8,592 nt of DNA, taken from assembly GCA_003646715.1 (NCBI GenBank), contig QMLL01000054.1, positions 1 to 8,592 of the forward strand, read 5' to 3'. The DNA is from Deltaproteobacteria bacterium. GTDB lineage: Bacteria > Desulfobacterota > Syntrophobacteria > B119-G9. The notes beneath the pieces were generated by a model. That model was not told where the DNA came from, did not search any database, and saw only the letters and a program-made list of their open reading frames with translations. Shown here one piece after another: positions 1 to 6,420 of the stretch. Made by a program: the position numbers and the translations under genes. Position 1 is the stretch's first letter. Every line of letters starts with the position of its first letter.

Positions 1-1
1 A

Positions 2-61
2 GGTGCCTTACAGGAAGCTCTGCGTGATTATTTTGCGAAACAGAGACAAAAAGGCGAGTAA
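2..61 (+). CDS. C-terminal fragment of an unidentified protein (partial)
   Basis: An open frame enters from the left edge and ends at a TAA at 59-61. It encodes GALQEALRDYFAKQRQKGE, a charged, helix-like C-terminal tail. The other two plus frames are less convincing: one has a stop within the first 27 bases. The reading is supported by its position, because it ends about 45 bases before a strong stem-loop that would serve as its terminator, and it converges on cydB. The fragment is too short to assign a family, and the coding call itself is tentative. Confidence 0.4.
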   Translation, partial: GALQEALRDYFAKQRQKGE

Positions 62-104
62 GTTCCGTAATCTTTTATTCCACTCCTATCTCTAGAACGT
101 TATT

Positions 105-129
105 AAAGGGCGGGAAAATCCCGCCCTTT
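105..129. terminator. Bidirectional intrinsic-type terminator between convergent genes
   Basis: A perfect 11-bp inverted repeat, AAAGGGCGGGA (105-115) and TCCCGCCCTTT (119-129), surrounds a 3-base AAA loop. The GC-rich core is flanked by A/T on both sides, giving a T-rich 3' side on the plus strand and TTTAATAA on the minus strand. It lies between the plus-strand stop at 61 and the cydB stop at 155, where a shared terminator is expected. Confidence 0.85.
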
Positions 130-154
130 CTTCCTGGTAATGTCTTCGATTTCC

Positions 155-1180
155 CTAGTAAGCCTCATCGTACGCGAGGTCTTCTTCTGTCAGCTTATGC
201 TTAAACGCGTTGTAGACCCACGCCTGATTAAGGATTACTATAGGTATAAGCGTTAAAGCCACACCCAGCATAATTTTTAAAGTCAGCGGGCTTGAAGCCG
301 AATTATAGATGGTAAGGCTAAACTTCGGATCGAGACTTGACGGAAACAGGTTTGGATAAAGCCCGGCCACCCCAAAAAACGTGGCGGTCACAATGGTAAG
401 CGATGAAGCAAACCATGCCTTCCACTCTGCACCCTTCCCAAGAAAATATCTTGTTGCAACAAGTGACACCGCAGCAATGGCAGGAATTGCGAAAAGTATG
501 GGTTTCTGGAAGTAGTTATCATAGAGATGAGTATAGTACTTGCTCGCACCAAGAAAAACTACTGCAATTACAAGCAAAACAGGCCACAGCTTCTTTGCCA
601 CAGAAATTCCGCGTTCGTGCAATTCTCCCTCCGTTTTTACTGCCAGCCAGATCGAACCATGAACCAGGAACAAAAACAGGAAAAGAAGCCCGCCAATAAG
701 ACCATACGGGTTGAGGAGTGTAAACAGGGTACCGTGATAAACTCCGTTCTGATCAATGGGAATACCCTTGAAAATATTGGCAAACGCAACGCCAAAAAGA
801 AGCGCAGGAACAAAGCTACCCACTACAAGACACCAATCCCATACGGATCTCCAGAAAGGTTTATCCACCTTGTTCCGAAACTCAAAAGTGACACCTCTGA
901 GGATCAGGGCAAAGAGTATAATGAGAAGCGCCGCATAGAGGCTGCTGAACATCACGGCGTAAGTAGTTGGAAAAGCCGCAAAAGTTACTCCACCTGCCGT
1001 AATCAGCCAGACCTCGTTACCATCCCAGAAAGGTCCCATGGCGTTGTAAATCATTCGTCTGTCGTCGTCATTTTTTGCCAGGACAGGAAGCAATGTTCCA
1101 AGTCCCAGGTCAAAACCATCCAACATGAAATAAACGGCCCAAAGAAGTCCCCAAAGAAAAAACCATATATTTAAAAGCAT
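155..1180 (-). CDS. cydB: Cytochrome bd-type quinol oxidase subunit II
   Basis: This is the second membrane subunit of cytochrome bd oxidase, which oxidises quinol at the cytoplasmic membrane and reduces O2 to water without pumping protons. The 341-residue product is hydrophobic throughout, with roughly eight or nine membrane segments. It carries the family signatures DGFDLG at residues 21-26 and WDGNEVWL at 52-59; acidic residues in these motifs are conserved and structurally important in CydB proteins. The length is slightly short but normal for the family. The ATG at 1180 is preceded by a strong ribosome site, AAAGGAGGGT (complement of 1188-1197). The gene starts 24 bases after cydA stops, so the two are surely cotranscribed. 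No CydX-like small ORF is seen between its stop and the terminator, and cydDC is absent from the window. Confidence 0.96.
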   Translation of the reverse strand: MLLNIWFFLWGLLWAVYFMLDGFDLGLGTLLPVLAKNDDDRRMIYNAMGPFWDGNEVWLITAGGVTFAAFPTTYAVMFSSLYAALLIILFALILRGVTFEFRNKVDKPFWRSVWDWCLVVGSFVPALLFGVAFANIFKGIPIDQNGVYHGTLFTLLNPYGLIGGLLFLFLFLVHGSIWLAVKTEGELHERGISVAKKLWPVLLVIAVVFLGASKYYTHLYDNYFQKPILFAIPAIAAVSLVATRYFLGKGAEWKAWFASSLTIVTATFFGVAGLYPNLFPSSLDPKFSLTIYNSASSPLTLKIMLGVALTLIPIVILNQAWVYNAFKHKLTEEDLAYDEAY

Positions 1181-1204
1181 TGTACGTACCCTCCTTTCTC
1201 TTTG

Positions 1205-2524
1205 TTAACTCTTAGCAGCAACCGCTTCTGCAGGTCCTTTGCGTGCGTACTTGAACAGCAAGTAAAAATCAACAATACCTAGAGCCGTGTAAACCACGAC
1301 GAAGGCGATCAGCGATATCAGAACCTGGGAAGCGGCTATGGGAGATACGGCATCTGTTGTTTTCATCAAACCGTACACGATCCATGGTTGTCTTCCCACC
1401 TCGGTTAACATCCACCCTGCTTCAATGGCGATGTAAGGGAGAGGAATAGCGTAGAGCATTATTTTCAAGAAGCGAGGGCTTTCTTCAAGTTTATTCCTCT
1501 TAAACCATCCGACAATGGTCAACAACATAAAAAGAAACCCCAGACCCACCATGGTTTTGAATGCAATAAAATTTATCCACACCGGTGGTCTTTCTTCCTT
1601 GGGGAAATCCTTCAGACCGATAACGGTAGCCGAGCTATCGTGATAAGCCAGCATGCTGAGAGCGCCCGGAATTTTTCCTATTTCAAACCTGTTCCTTTCG
1701 TTCTTTTCATCAGGTATGGCAAAAAGTGAAATGGGAGCTCCTTTCTCCGTTTCCCAGTGAGCTTCCATGGCTGCCAGCTTCGTGGGTTGAGCCTTCGCCA
1801 CTTCGGCTCCGTTCAAATGTCCCTGAACAACTTCAAAAACCGAGAAGATAAGGGCAAAAGTGAGAGCAATTCGGAAAGACTTCTTGAAAAATTCAACGTT
1901 TTGTTTCTTCAAAATATGGTATGCACTGACTCCCATCACGAAAAATCCAGCCAATATGTAAGCTCCACTTACCGTGTGCAGAAAACTCAGAACCGCAAAT
2001 TTCTGGGTAATCAATGCAAAGAAATCTACCAGTTCCGCACGCCCATTCCTGATGGTATATCCTACGGGATGTTGCATCCATGCGTTCGCGGATAGAATCC
2101 AGTAGGCGGAAATGTTAGATGCGAGAGCAACTATCCAGATGCAAGCTGCGTGGGCTTTAGGCGACAGTTTATCCCAGCCGAATACCCACACGGCAATAAA
2201 TGTGGATTCGAGGAAAAAGGCCAGTGAGGCTTCTATTGCTAGCAGGGACCCAAAAACATCACCTACGTACTTAGAATAATTTGCCCAGTTCGTACCAAAC
2301 TGGAACTCCAGAGTAATACCCGTAACAACACCAATGGCAAAATTAATCAAAAAAAGCTTTCCCCAGAATTTTGCCATCCTTTTGTAGTCCTCGTCACCGG
2401 TCTTCACATACTTTGTTTCCATTATGGCAACAAGTATGGAAAGACCAAGGGTGAGAGGCACAAACAAGAAGTGGAAAAATGCGGCTGCGCCGAACTGTAG
2501 ACGTGATAAAAAAACAGCATCCAT
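1205..2524 (-). CDS. cydA: Cytochrome bd-type quinol oxidase subunit I
   Basis: This is the heme-bearing subunit of cytochrome bd and holds the quinol site and hemes b558, b595 and d. The 439-residue protein retains residues matching those known in E. coli CydA: His18 (heme b595/d side), Glu98 and Glu106 in AIEAS/FFLES, His183 and Met325 (heme b558 ligands), and the GRQPW motif at 377-381. The Q-loop keeps the quinol-associated Lys249/Glu254 pair in TKLAAMEA but lacks the long C-terminal insertion of the E. coli enzyme, so it is the short Q-loop type. The ATG at 2524 follows GGAG. It heads cydAB and lies 45 bases behind the HEAT-repeat gene, so it may belong to a longer transcript. In anaerobes this oxidase usually protects by removing oxygen rather than supporting growth; that role is inferred here. 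Confidence 0.97.
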   Translation of the reverse strand: MDAVFLSRLQFGAAAFFHFLFVPLTLGLSILVAIMETKYVKTGDEDYKRMAKFWGKLFLINFAIGVVTGITLEFQFGTNWANYSKYVGDVFGSLLAIEASLAFFLESTFIAVWVFGWDKLSPKAHAACIWIVALASNISAYWILSANAWMQHPVGYTIRNGRAELVDFFALITQKFAVLSFLHTVSGAYILAGFFVMGVSAYHILKKQNVEFFKKSFRIALTFALIFSVFEVVQGHLNGAEVAKAQPTKLAAMEAHWETEKGAPISLFAIPDEKNERNRFEIGKIPGALSMLAYHDSSATVIGLKDFPKEERPPVWINFIAFKTMVGLGFLFMLLTIVGWFKRNKLEESPRFLKIMLYAIPLPYIAIEAGWMLTEVGRQPWIVYGLMKTTDAVSPIAASQVLISLIAFVVVYTALGIVDFYLLFKYARKGPAEAVAAKS

Positions 2525-2569
2525 AGCTCCTCATACTCCTTTCTTTTGATCTATTGTTTGCTAATATTT

Positions 2570-3271
2570 TCAGGTAGAAGTCGCTTCGATTCTCCGGAGA
2601 GCCTCTTTTGCAAGATCACCGACAGTCTTTTCGTACAGTTTCCCATTCTGGTATAACATGAGAGTTCCAGTATCATTTATCATCCGTAACAGCATTTCCT
2701 TAGTATCTTTCAGCTCGAGAACTCCACAACCCATGGCAGCCATACCTCGAACCTCAGCGTCAGTAGCCTTTAAGAACTCTGGCAGGTATTTTCCTGCACC
2801 CGCTGATTTCACCAGTTGAGGTCTCACTGAACCAAGTCGACTTACTCCCCATAACAACCCTCTCTGTAAGGGTTCATATTCAAGGAAATTTGCATCTTCA
2901 CGAAGGTACGAAACAAGAATCGGCACATATTCTCTCGCCAACCCTTCGTGACAGGCCATTATCTCTGCCATGCTTTCAGGTGCCCCCCAACCAATTCCAC
3001 CGGATTCGTCGTTGAGCATCCACATAAATCTCCTCATAATTATCCTGGCTCTTTCCATGTCTTCATCAGCCAGACTGGCAACAACCTTACCCAGAGCCGA
3101 AACTGCTCTCCACTTGACCAGTGGATCACAGTTACAAAGAGCCGAGATCAAATAGTTGACAACTTTTTTCTTGTTCATCCGGGCAATTTCAAATATTGCC
3201 CGGCCAAGGTCATCTGCCTTCAGTAGTTCAAAAACGTGTTTCTTAGCTTCTCGCGCTTTGCCATATGTCAT
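2570..3271 (-). CDS. HEAT-repeat protein, DVU0298-like family
   Basis: A soluble 233-residue protein with no signal peptide or membrane segment. Paired amphipathic helices of HEAT/Armadillo type can be seen: around residues 35-67 (DPLVKWRAVSALGKVV), 95-125 (a GWGAPESMAEI stretch), 135-150 (LQRGLLWGVSRLG) and 165-187 (DAEVRGMAAMGCGVLEL). The sequence resembles the DVU0298 family of sulfate-reducing bacteria, recognised from memory; its biochemical role is unknown to me. Such scaffolds usually mediate protein contacts. An in-frame TGA lies immediately before the ATG, so the start cannot be extended, but the upstream ribosome site is weak (AAAGATC). The gene sits 27 bases behind the MBL-rhodanese relic and 45 bases ahead of cydA. 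An assembly or accessory role for the oxidase is only a contextual guess. Confidence 0.85.
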   Translation of the reverse strand: MTYGKAREAKKHVFELLKADDLGRAIFEIARMNKKKVVNYLISALCNCDPLVKWRAVSALGKVVASLADEDMERARIIMRRFMWMLNDESGGIGWGAPESMAEIMACHEGLAREYVPILVSYLREDANFLEYEPLQRGLLWGVSRLGSVRPQLVKSAGAGKYLPEFLKATDAEVRGMAAMGCGVLELKDTKEMLLRMINDTGTLMLYQNGKLYEKTVGDLAKEALRRIEATST

Positions 3272-3298
3272 TCAGAGATCTTTCGTAATAGTTCAGGA

Positions 3299-3598
3299 TT
3301 ACTTAACTACTGGATATCCAGCATTAATCCAGGCTTTCATACCGCCCGCCACGCTATGTTTCACTGGCTTGAGCTTAAAACGAACCGGAGTTCCTTCCAG
3401 GAAGCAGATTTCAGCACCTGTTCTGGATTGCAGTTCCATGTTACCACTAACATGGTCTGCGTGAACATGGGTTTCAAAGACATGAGTGATTTTCATGCCA
3501 TATTTTCTACTCCCCAACGCATGCCACCTTCGCTGCGGGGCATCCTACAAAGCAGGATAAACATCCACTCCTTTCCCGGCTATCTGTTTGAAAAACAT
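3299..3598 (-). pseudogene. Remnant of an MBL-fold/rhodanese fusion protein (persulfide dioxygenase-like)
   Basis: A good ribosome site (AGGAGGT, complement of 3607-3613) precedes an ATG at 3598 that begins MFFKQIAGKG, a start typical of MBL-rhodanese proteins. The same frame then meets a TAG at codon 18 (complement of 3545-3547). Past the stop it resumes with RKYGMKITHVFETHVHADHV, containing the THVHADH metal-binding motif of the GloB/ETHE1-like lineage. After EGTPVRFK it jumps directly to VAGGMKAWINAGYPVVK, the usual C-terminal end of a rhodanese domain, and stops at TAA. Intact relatives are several hundred residues long, so most of the MBL domain and nearly all of the rhodanese domain, including its catalytic cysteine, are missing. 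A 72-codon reading from a TTG at 3517 remains open but lacks a ribosome site and a complete fold. It is not a copy of neighbouring FprA, whose motif is HVEMDH. Confidence 0.85.
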
Positions 3599-3649
3599 AG
3601 CCAACCACCTCCTCTTTTTCCCCGCTCCCCCAGTTATTCCTTTAAATTC

Positions 3650-4849
3650 TTACTCGGGCACCCTTTCCTTGATAACCTGCCCGATCTTTTTGCCAAGATC
3701 CACACACTTCTTCAAGCTATCGTGATCCGGCACAAATTTTACCCTTAATCCCGGATCAACCAGTTCAACCTTCATCTGTTCCAGGTAGCCGTTGATTATT
3801 TTCACTGCCTCACCACTCCAGCCATACGAGCCAAAAGCTGCCCCTATCTTATTCCCTGGTTTCAGGCCTTTGATGTAAGTCAAAACATCGGCCATGGCAG
3901 GAAGGATTCCGTTGTTGAGAGTTGAAGATCCGAACACAAGGGCTTTTGCATCTAGCGCTTCTGTTACAACGTCACTTCTGTGTGTTACTTTAAGGTCTAT
4001 CAGTTGAGTACTGATACCCTCTGAAATCAACCCATCCACAATGGCCTTCGCCATCATTTCAGTACTATGCCACATAGTATCGTACACTACGATCGCTTTC
4101 CGTTTAGCTTCGTGTTTACTCCATCTATCATAGGCATCCAAAATAGCTCCCACGTTCTTTCGCCAGATCAGCCCATGGTCTGGAGCAATCATGTCTATTT
4201 CGATACCCATATCCTTAACAGATGCCAGGAGCTTTTGAACAAGAGGAGAGTAAAGCAGGAGTATATTTGCATAGTACTTGGCGCTGTGTTGTATAAGTTC
4301 ACTGAAATTGACCTCATCGTCGAAACGCTCGCTGGTCGCCCAGTGCTGTCCGAAAGCATCACTGGAAATGAGTAACTTCTCTTCAGGTATGTAAGAAAAC
4401 ATGCTGTCCGGCCAGTGCAACATCCTGGTTTCCAGAAACTGGACCGACCTTTTGCCCAGGCTTATAGAGTCTCCACTTTTCACCACTTCATAAGGCCAGT
4501 CTTCCCTGTGGAAATGGTCAAGGAGATTCTTTTTACCCATGGTAGAACAGAAAACTTTTTCAGGTTTGATAATATCAAGAACCTCTGGCAAGCAGCCCGT
4601 GTGATCCATCTCAACATGATTAATCACAACGTAATCTATTTTTGCAGGATCTATTACTTTCCTTATATTGTGCATAAGGTCGCTTTTAAGGTACTTTTTG
4701 ACGGTGTCAAATAGTGTAACTTTTTCATCTAAAATCAGGTAGGAATTATACGTAGAACCTTTATAAGTAGAATAGCCATGAAAATCTCTAATATCCCAAT
4801 CAATCGCTCCAACCCAGTAAATATCTTTCTTTATCTCTAGTGGCGGCAT
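3650..4849 (-). CDS. fprA: Flavodiiron protein, rubredoxin:oxygen oxidoreductase type
   Basis: This cytoplasmic flavodiiron protein reduces O2 to water (some relatives reduce NO to N2O), with electrons from rubredoxin passing through FMN to a diiron centre. The 399-residue product has the two-domain layout: an MBL-fold domain at about 1-248 and a flavodoxin domain at about 251-396. All six expected iron ligands are present: His78, Glu80 and Asp82 (HVEMDH), His145 (LHWPDS), Asp164 (SSDAFG) and His225 (PDHG). The FMN region includes YDTMWHST and AFGSYGWSGEA (338-348). There is no C-terminal rubredoxin domain, so an external donor is needed; a rubredoxin gene lies 93 bases upstream. The ATG at 4849 has GGGAGGA about five bases before it. 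O2 versus NO preference cannot be read from the sequence. The gene is called roo in Desulfovibrio. Confidence 0.96.
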   Translation of the reverse strand: MPPLEIKKDIYWVGAIDWDIRDFHGYSTYKGSTYNSYLILDEKVTLFDTVKKYLKSDLMHNIRKVIDPAKIDYVVINHVEMDHTGCLPEVLDIIKPEKVFCSTMGKKNLLDHFHREDWPYEVVKSGDSISLGKRSVQFLETRMLHWPDSMFSYIPEEKLLISSDAFGQHWATSERFDDEVNFSELIQHSAKYYANILLLYSPLVQKLLASVKDMGIEIDMIAPDHGLIWRKNVGAILDAYDRWSKHEAKRKAIVVYDTMWHSTEMMAKAIVDGLISEGISTQLIDLKVTHRSDVVTEALDAKALVFGSSTLNNGILPAMADVLTYIKGLKPGNKIGAAFGSYGWSGEAVKIINGYLEQMKVELVDPGLRVKFVPDHDSLKKCVDLGKKIGQVIKERVPE

Positions 4850-4873
4850 CGCATTCCTCCCTCATGATTTTTC

Positions 4874-4916
4874 GCCCGGAGGAAACGAGATGTTCAGAAT
4901 CCGGATTCTCCCGGGC
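4874..4916. other. Stem-loop with nested 14-bp palindrome in the rubredoxin-fprA gap
   Basis: Outer arms GCCCGG (4874-4879) and CCGGGC (4911-4916) are extended by AG/CT with one bulged C. Inside lies a perfect 14-base palindrome, AGAATCCGGATTCT (4896-4909). On the plus strand the right arm is followed by six T, so it looks like an intrinsic terminator for antisense transcription. On the sense (minus) strand it is followed by GAAAAATC and has no U-tract. It may therefore fold in the mRNA between rubredoxin and fprA and affect their relative output. Its role is uncertain. Confidence 0.5.
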
Positions 4917-4942
4917 TTTTTTCACAATTATAAAAATACATT

Positions 4943-5101
4943 TTACTCTTTCTGGAAATCGCTCTTCGATGCTCCACAAACAGGACACGTCCAGTCATCG
5001 GGCAAATCTTCAAACTTGGTATCCGGGTCAATTCCATTGTCCGGGTCGCCCTCAGCAGGATCATAAACATAACCACAAATCGTACATACATATCTGTCCA
5101 T
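4943..5101 (-). CDS. Rubredoxin, classical CX2C type
   Basis: A 52-residue rubredoxin, a small cytoplasmic one-electron carrier with a single Fe(Cys)4 centre. The iron ligands are Cys6 and Cys9 (CTICG) and Cys39 and Cys42 (CPVCG). The family core YVYDPAEGDPDNGIDP followed by FEDLPDDWTCPVCGASKSDF is intact, and the length is exactly that of typical Desulfovibrio and clostridial rubredoxins. The ATG at 5101 has a strong ribosome site, AAGGAGG (complement of 5110-5116), eight bases upstream. It directly precedes fprA in the same direction, as rubredoxin and flavodiiron genes often do, so its main partner is probably FprA. It could also serve desulfoferrodoxin and rubrerythrin. Longer ORFs overlapping it in the other minus frames are shadows. 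Confidence 0.96.
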   Translation of the reverse strand: MDRYVCTICGYVYDPAEGDPDNGIDPDTKFEDLPDDWTCPVCGASKSDFQKE

Positions 5102-5150
5102 CTTTTCAACCTCCTTGACAATTAAAAATTAAAAATACAGCTACAACAAA

Positions 5151-5164
5151 GTTTCACATGAAAC
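5151..5164. promoter_or_regulatory. Palindrome resembling a ParB-binding parS site or an operator
   Basis: GTTTCA (5151-5156) and TGAAAC (5159-5164) form a perfect dyad around CA. With its flanks, the 16-mer AGTTTCACATGAAACC matches 13 of 16 positions of the parS consensus TGTTTCACGTGAAACA. It differs at both end bases and at one central base. It sits immediately after the flavodoxin stop and about 50 bases upstream of the rubredoxin start, so it could equally be an operator for rubredoxin-fprA. A single degenerate copy is weak evidence for either role. Confidence 0.35.
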
Positions 5165-5599
5165 CTACGAAAGCTTCGCCGCAATTTCTGCGGCGTATTC
5201 TCTAGCCTTTTCTCCGCTGCCTGCTATTGCAGCTGACTTCACTCTTAATGGACCACTGACCATGTCCATATTAAAAATATTTTTCATGGTATCGAAGATT
5301 CTCTGGGGTGCTTCTCCGCTCCAGCCAAATGCTCCGAAAGCACCACCTACCTTTCCTTCCAGGTTAGCCTTTTCAGCGAGGAACAACATTGTTTGCATCG
5401 GTTGCATCATCTGCCCGTGATATGTGGCAGAACCCAGCACAACGGCGCCATAACCTTCCAGATCCGATTCATTTTTTATTTCATTGACCTTTTTTACCGT
5501 AACATCTACACCCTTTGCCTTTAGTCCTTCAGCAATGAAATCAGCAAGCTTCTTGGTTTTATTGGTCCTACTTGCATACACGATTAAAGCTTTTGCCAT
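5165..5599 (-). CDS. Flavodoxin, similar to the flavodoxin domain of flavodiiron proteins
   Basis: A 144-residue FMN-binding electron carrier. The N-terminal ALIVYASRTNKTKKLA is the first beta strand and phosphate loop; the loop has Asn where flavodoxins usually have Gly (T-x-T-G-x-T). VVLGSATYHGQ (53-63) and AFGAFGWSGEA (87-97) are the later flavin-contacting segments. The latter is nearly the same as AFGSYGWSGEA in FprA, and the two align over their length, so this is closer to a stand-alone FDP-type flavodoxin than to the Desulfovibrio Fld with a STTGNTE loop. The ATG at 5599 follows AAAGGAGGA. It lies 63 bases upstream of the rubredoxin gene and probably starts the fld-rubredoxin-fprA unit. 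It may act as an alternative donor or acceptor when iron is scarce; that role is inferred. Confidence 0.92.
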   Translation of the reverse strand: MAKALIVYASRTNKTKKLADFIAEGLKAKGVDVTVKKVNEIKNESDLEGYGAVVLGSATYHGQMMQPMQTMLFLAEKANLEGKVGGAFGAFGWSGEAPQRIFDTMKNIFNMDMVSGPLRVKSAAIAGSGEKAREYAAEIAAKLS

Positions 5600-5647
5600 C
5601 TTAATCCTCCTTTCATTTCAGCCCGGCGACATGAAGATTCACGTCCC

Positions 5648-5676
5648 TATATGCTTATGTAAAATTTCCCTTTCAA
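5648..5676 (-). promoter_or_regulatory. Candidate weak sigma70-like promoter for flavodoxin
   Basis: On the minus strand, TTGAAA (complement of 5671-5676) lies 17 bases before CATATA (complement of 5648-5653). The -35 matches five of six consensus bases but the -10 only three. A start point near 5641 would give a leader of about 40 bases before the flavodoxin ATG. It lies in the 208-base gap after the Fe-S flavoprotein gene, where a new promoter is plausible. Confidence 0.3.
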
Positions 5677-5726
5677 CAACCAAAGTGAGTCCTTACGCTG
5701 AGTTTGGATTCCCGGATTACCTTTTT

Positions 5727-5753
5727 GTCATTCCTGCGCAGGCAGGAATCCAG
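5727..5753. repeat. GTCATTCCTGC-type dispersed palindromic repeat
   Basis: The plus strand reads GTCATTCCTGC, GCAG, then GCAGGAATCCAG. The arms ATTCCTGC (5730-5737) and GCAGGAAT (5742-5749) form a perfect 8-bp stem with a 4-base loop. Repeats beginning GTCATTCC and ending GGAATCCAG are a well-known dispersed class in many proteobacterial genomes. A related GGATTCCCGGATTAC stretch at 5706-5720 may be a neighbouring partial copy. Only one full copy is visible here. Confidence 0.7.
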
Positions 5754-5807
5754 CACTACCGGTCGTTGTTGCCATTTTCTCTTGAGTTTCATCCTCTGTT
5801 GTTCCAA

Positions 5808-6395
5808 TTACTCTGGATGATAGTTAGTAACCACCTTCTTACCCAGGTCAAAAGCTTCTTTCAAAGCAGTAGGATGTTCTTTAATTGCACCCTTTCCTTC
5901 CACACCTCGGTAAAATAGTCCGCCTTCGTAGCTCATATCCAGAGCATCAAAAAAATACTTGGCCGTCAGTTCAACACCCTCAAAGAGATTCTTACCCTTG
6001 GTGGCGCCAACAGCCAGTAAATATCCTTTGCCGCTGTCGTACTTACGAAGTTCCTTCCCGCTTTTCTTCATCATTCTCTTACACCAAAGAGCCTGGGAAC
6101 GGTCAATCAATGCCTTTGCCTGCGCGGGAAAACCGTAGAAAAAAATGGGAGAGGCAAACAGAATTACATCTGCCTCTTCCAGCATCGGATAAACTTTTTC
6201 CATATCATCTTCCAGGACACACTCACCTGTCTCATCGCAGCTCCCACATTCCAGGCAACCCGACATTTCAAGTTTACTAGGTCGCACCGTGGCAATTTCC
6301 GCACCAGCTTCTTTTGCACCTTCCAGGGCTCTGTCAAGGAGCAAATCACTATTGCCCTTTTTTCGAGGGCTTCCGTAAATACCAAGTACTTTCAT
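5808..6395 (-). CDS. Iron-sulfur-flavoprotein-like NAD(P)H-dependent FMN reductase family protein
   Basis: A 195-residue flavodoxin-fold protein. It opens with MKVLGIYGSPRKKGNSD, the FMN phosphate loop of the NADPH-dependent FMN reductase superfamily, and has the second flavin segment ASPIFFYGFPAQAKALIDR at 81-99. Between them is a compact cysteine cluster, Cys47, Cys50, Cys53 and Cys59 (CX2CX2CX5C). This fits the CX2CX2CX4-7C pattern that binds a 4Fe-4S cluster in iron-sulfur flavoproteins (Isf), known mainly from methanogens and other anaerobes and reported to reduce O2 or peroxide. I chose the ATG at 6395 because GGGGAG is nine bases upstream; the in-frame ATG at 6404 abuts that site and would add MRR. 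It follows the DsrE gene by 25 bases and is probably cotranscribed with it. Cluster content and substrate are inferred. Confidence 0.88.
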   Translation of the reverse strand: MKVLGIYGSPRKKGNSDLLLDRALEGAKEAGAEIATVRPSKLEMSGCLECGSCDETGECVLEDDMEKVYPMLEEADVILFASPIFFYGFPAQAKALIDRSQALWCKRMMKKSGKELRKYDSGKGYLLAVGATKGKNLFEGVELTAKYFFDALDMSYEGGLFYRGVEGKGAIKEHPTALKEAFDLGKKVVTNYHPE

Positions 6396-6404
6396 TCTCC
6401 TCAT

Positions 6405-6410
6405 CTCCCC
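6405..6410 (-). promoter_or_regulatory. Ribosome binding site deciding the start of the Fe-S flavoprotein gene
   Basis: The minus strand has GGGGAG directly against the ATG at 6404 (no spacer) and nine bases ahead of the in-frame ATG at 6395. Only the second spacing is normal for translation initiation, so 6395 is preferred. A second AGGAG lies only one base before 6395. Confidence 0.55.
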
Positions 6411-6420
6411 GTAAAATTTA

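Noticed and set aside
403..1174. Several plus-strand open frames of 60 to 215 codons over cydB
   Set aside because: They lie antisense to a clear cydB with full motifs, have low-complexity, Lys/Arg/Gln-rich products with no recognisable fold, and lack ribosome sites.
3299..3517. 72-codon frame as a genuine small MBL protein
   Set aside because: It has no ribosome site for its TTG, lacks most metal ligands and core strands, and is in frame with a broken upstream start, so a relic is the simpler reading.
4894..5121. Two minus-strand frames (75 and 62 codons) over the classical rubredoxin and fprA start
   Set aside because: Both are out of frame with the rubredoxin, whose four cysteines, length and ribosome site leave no doubt about the true frame.
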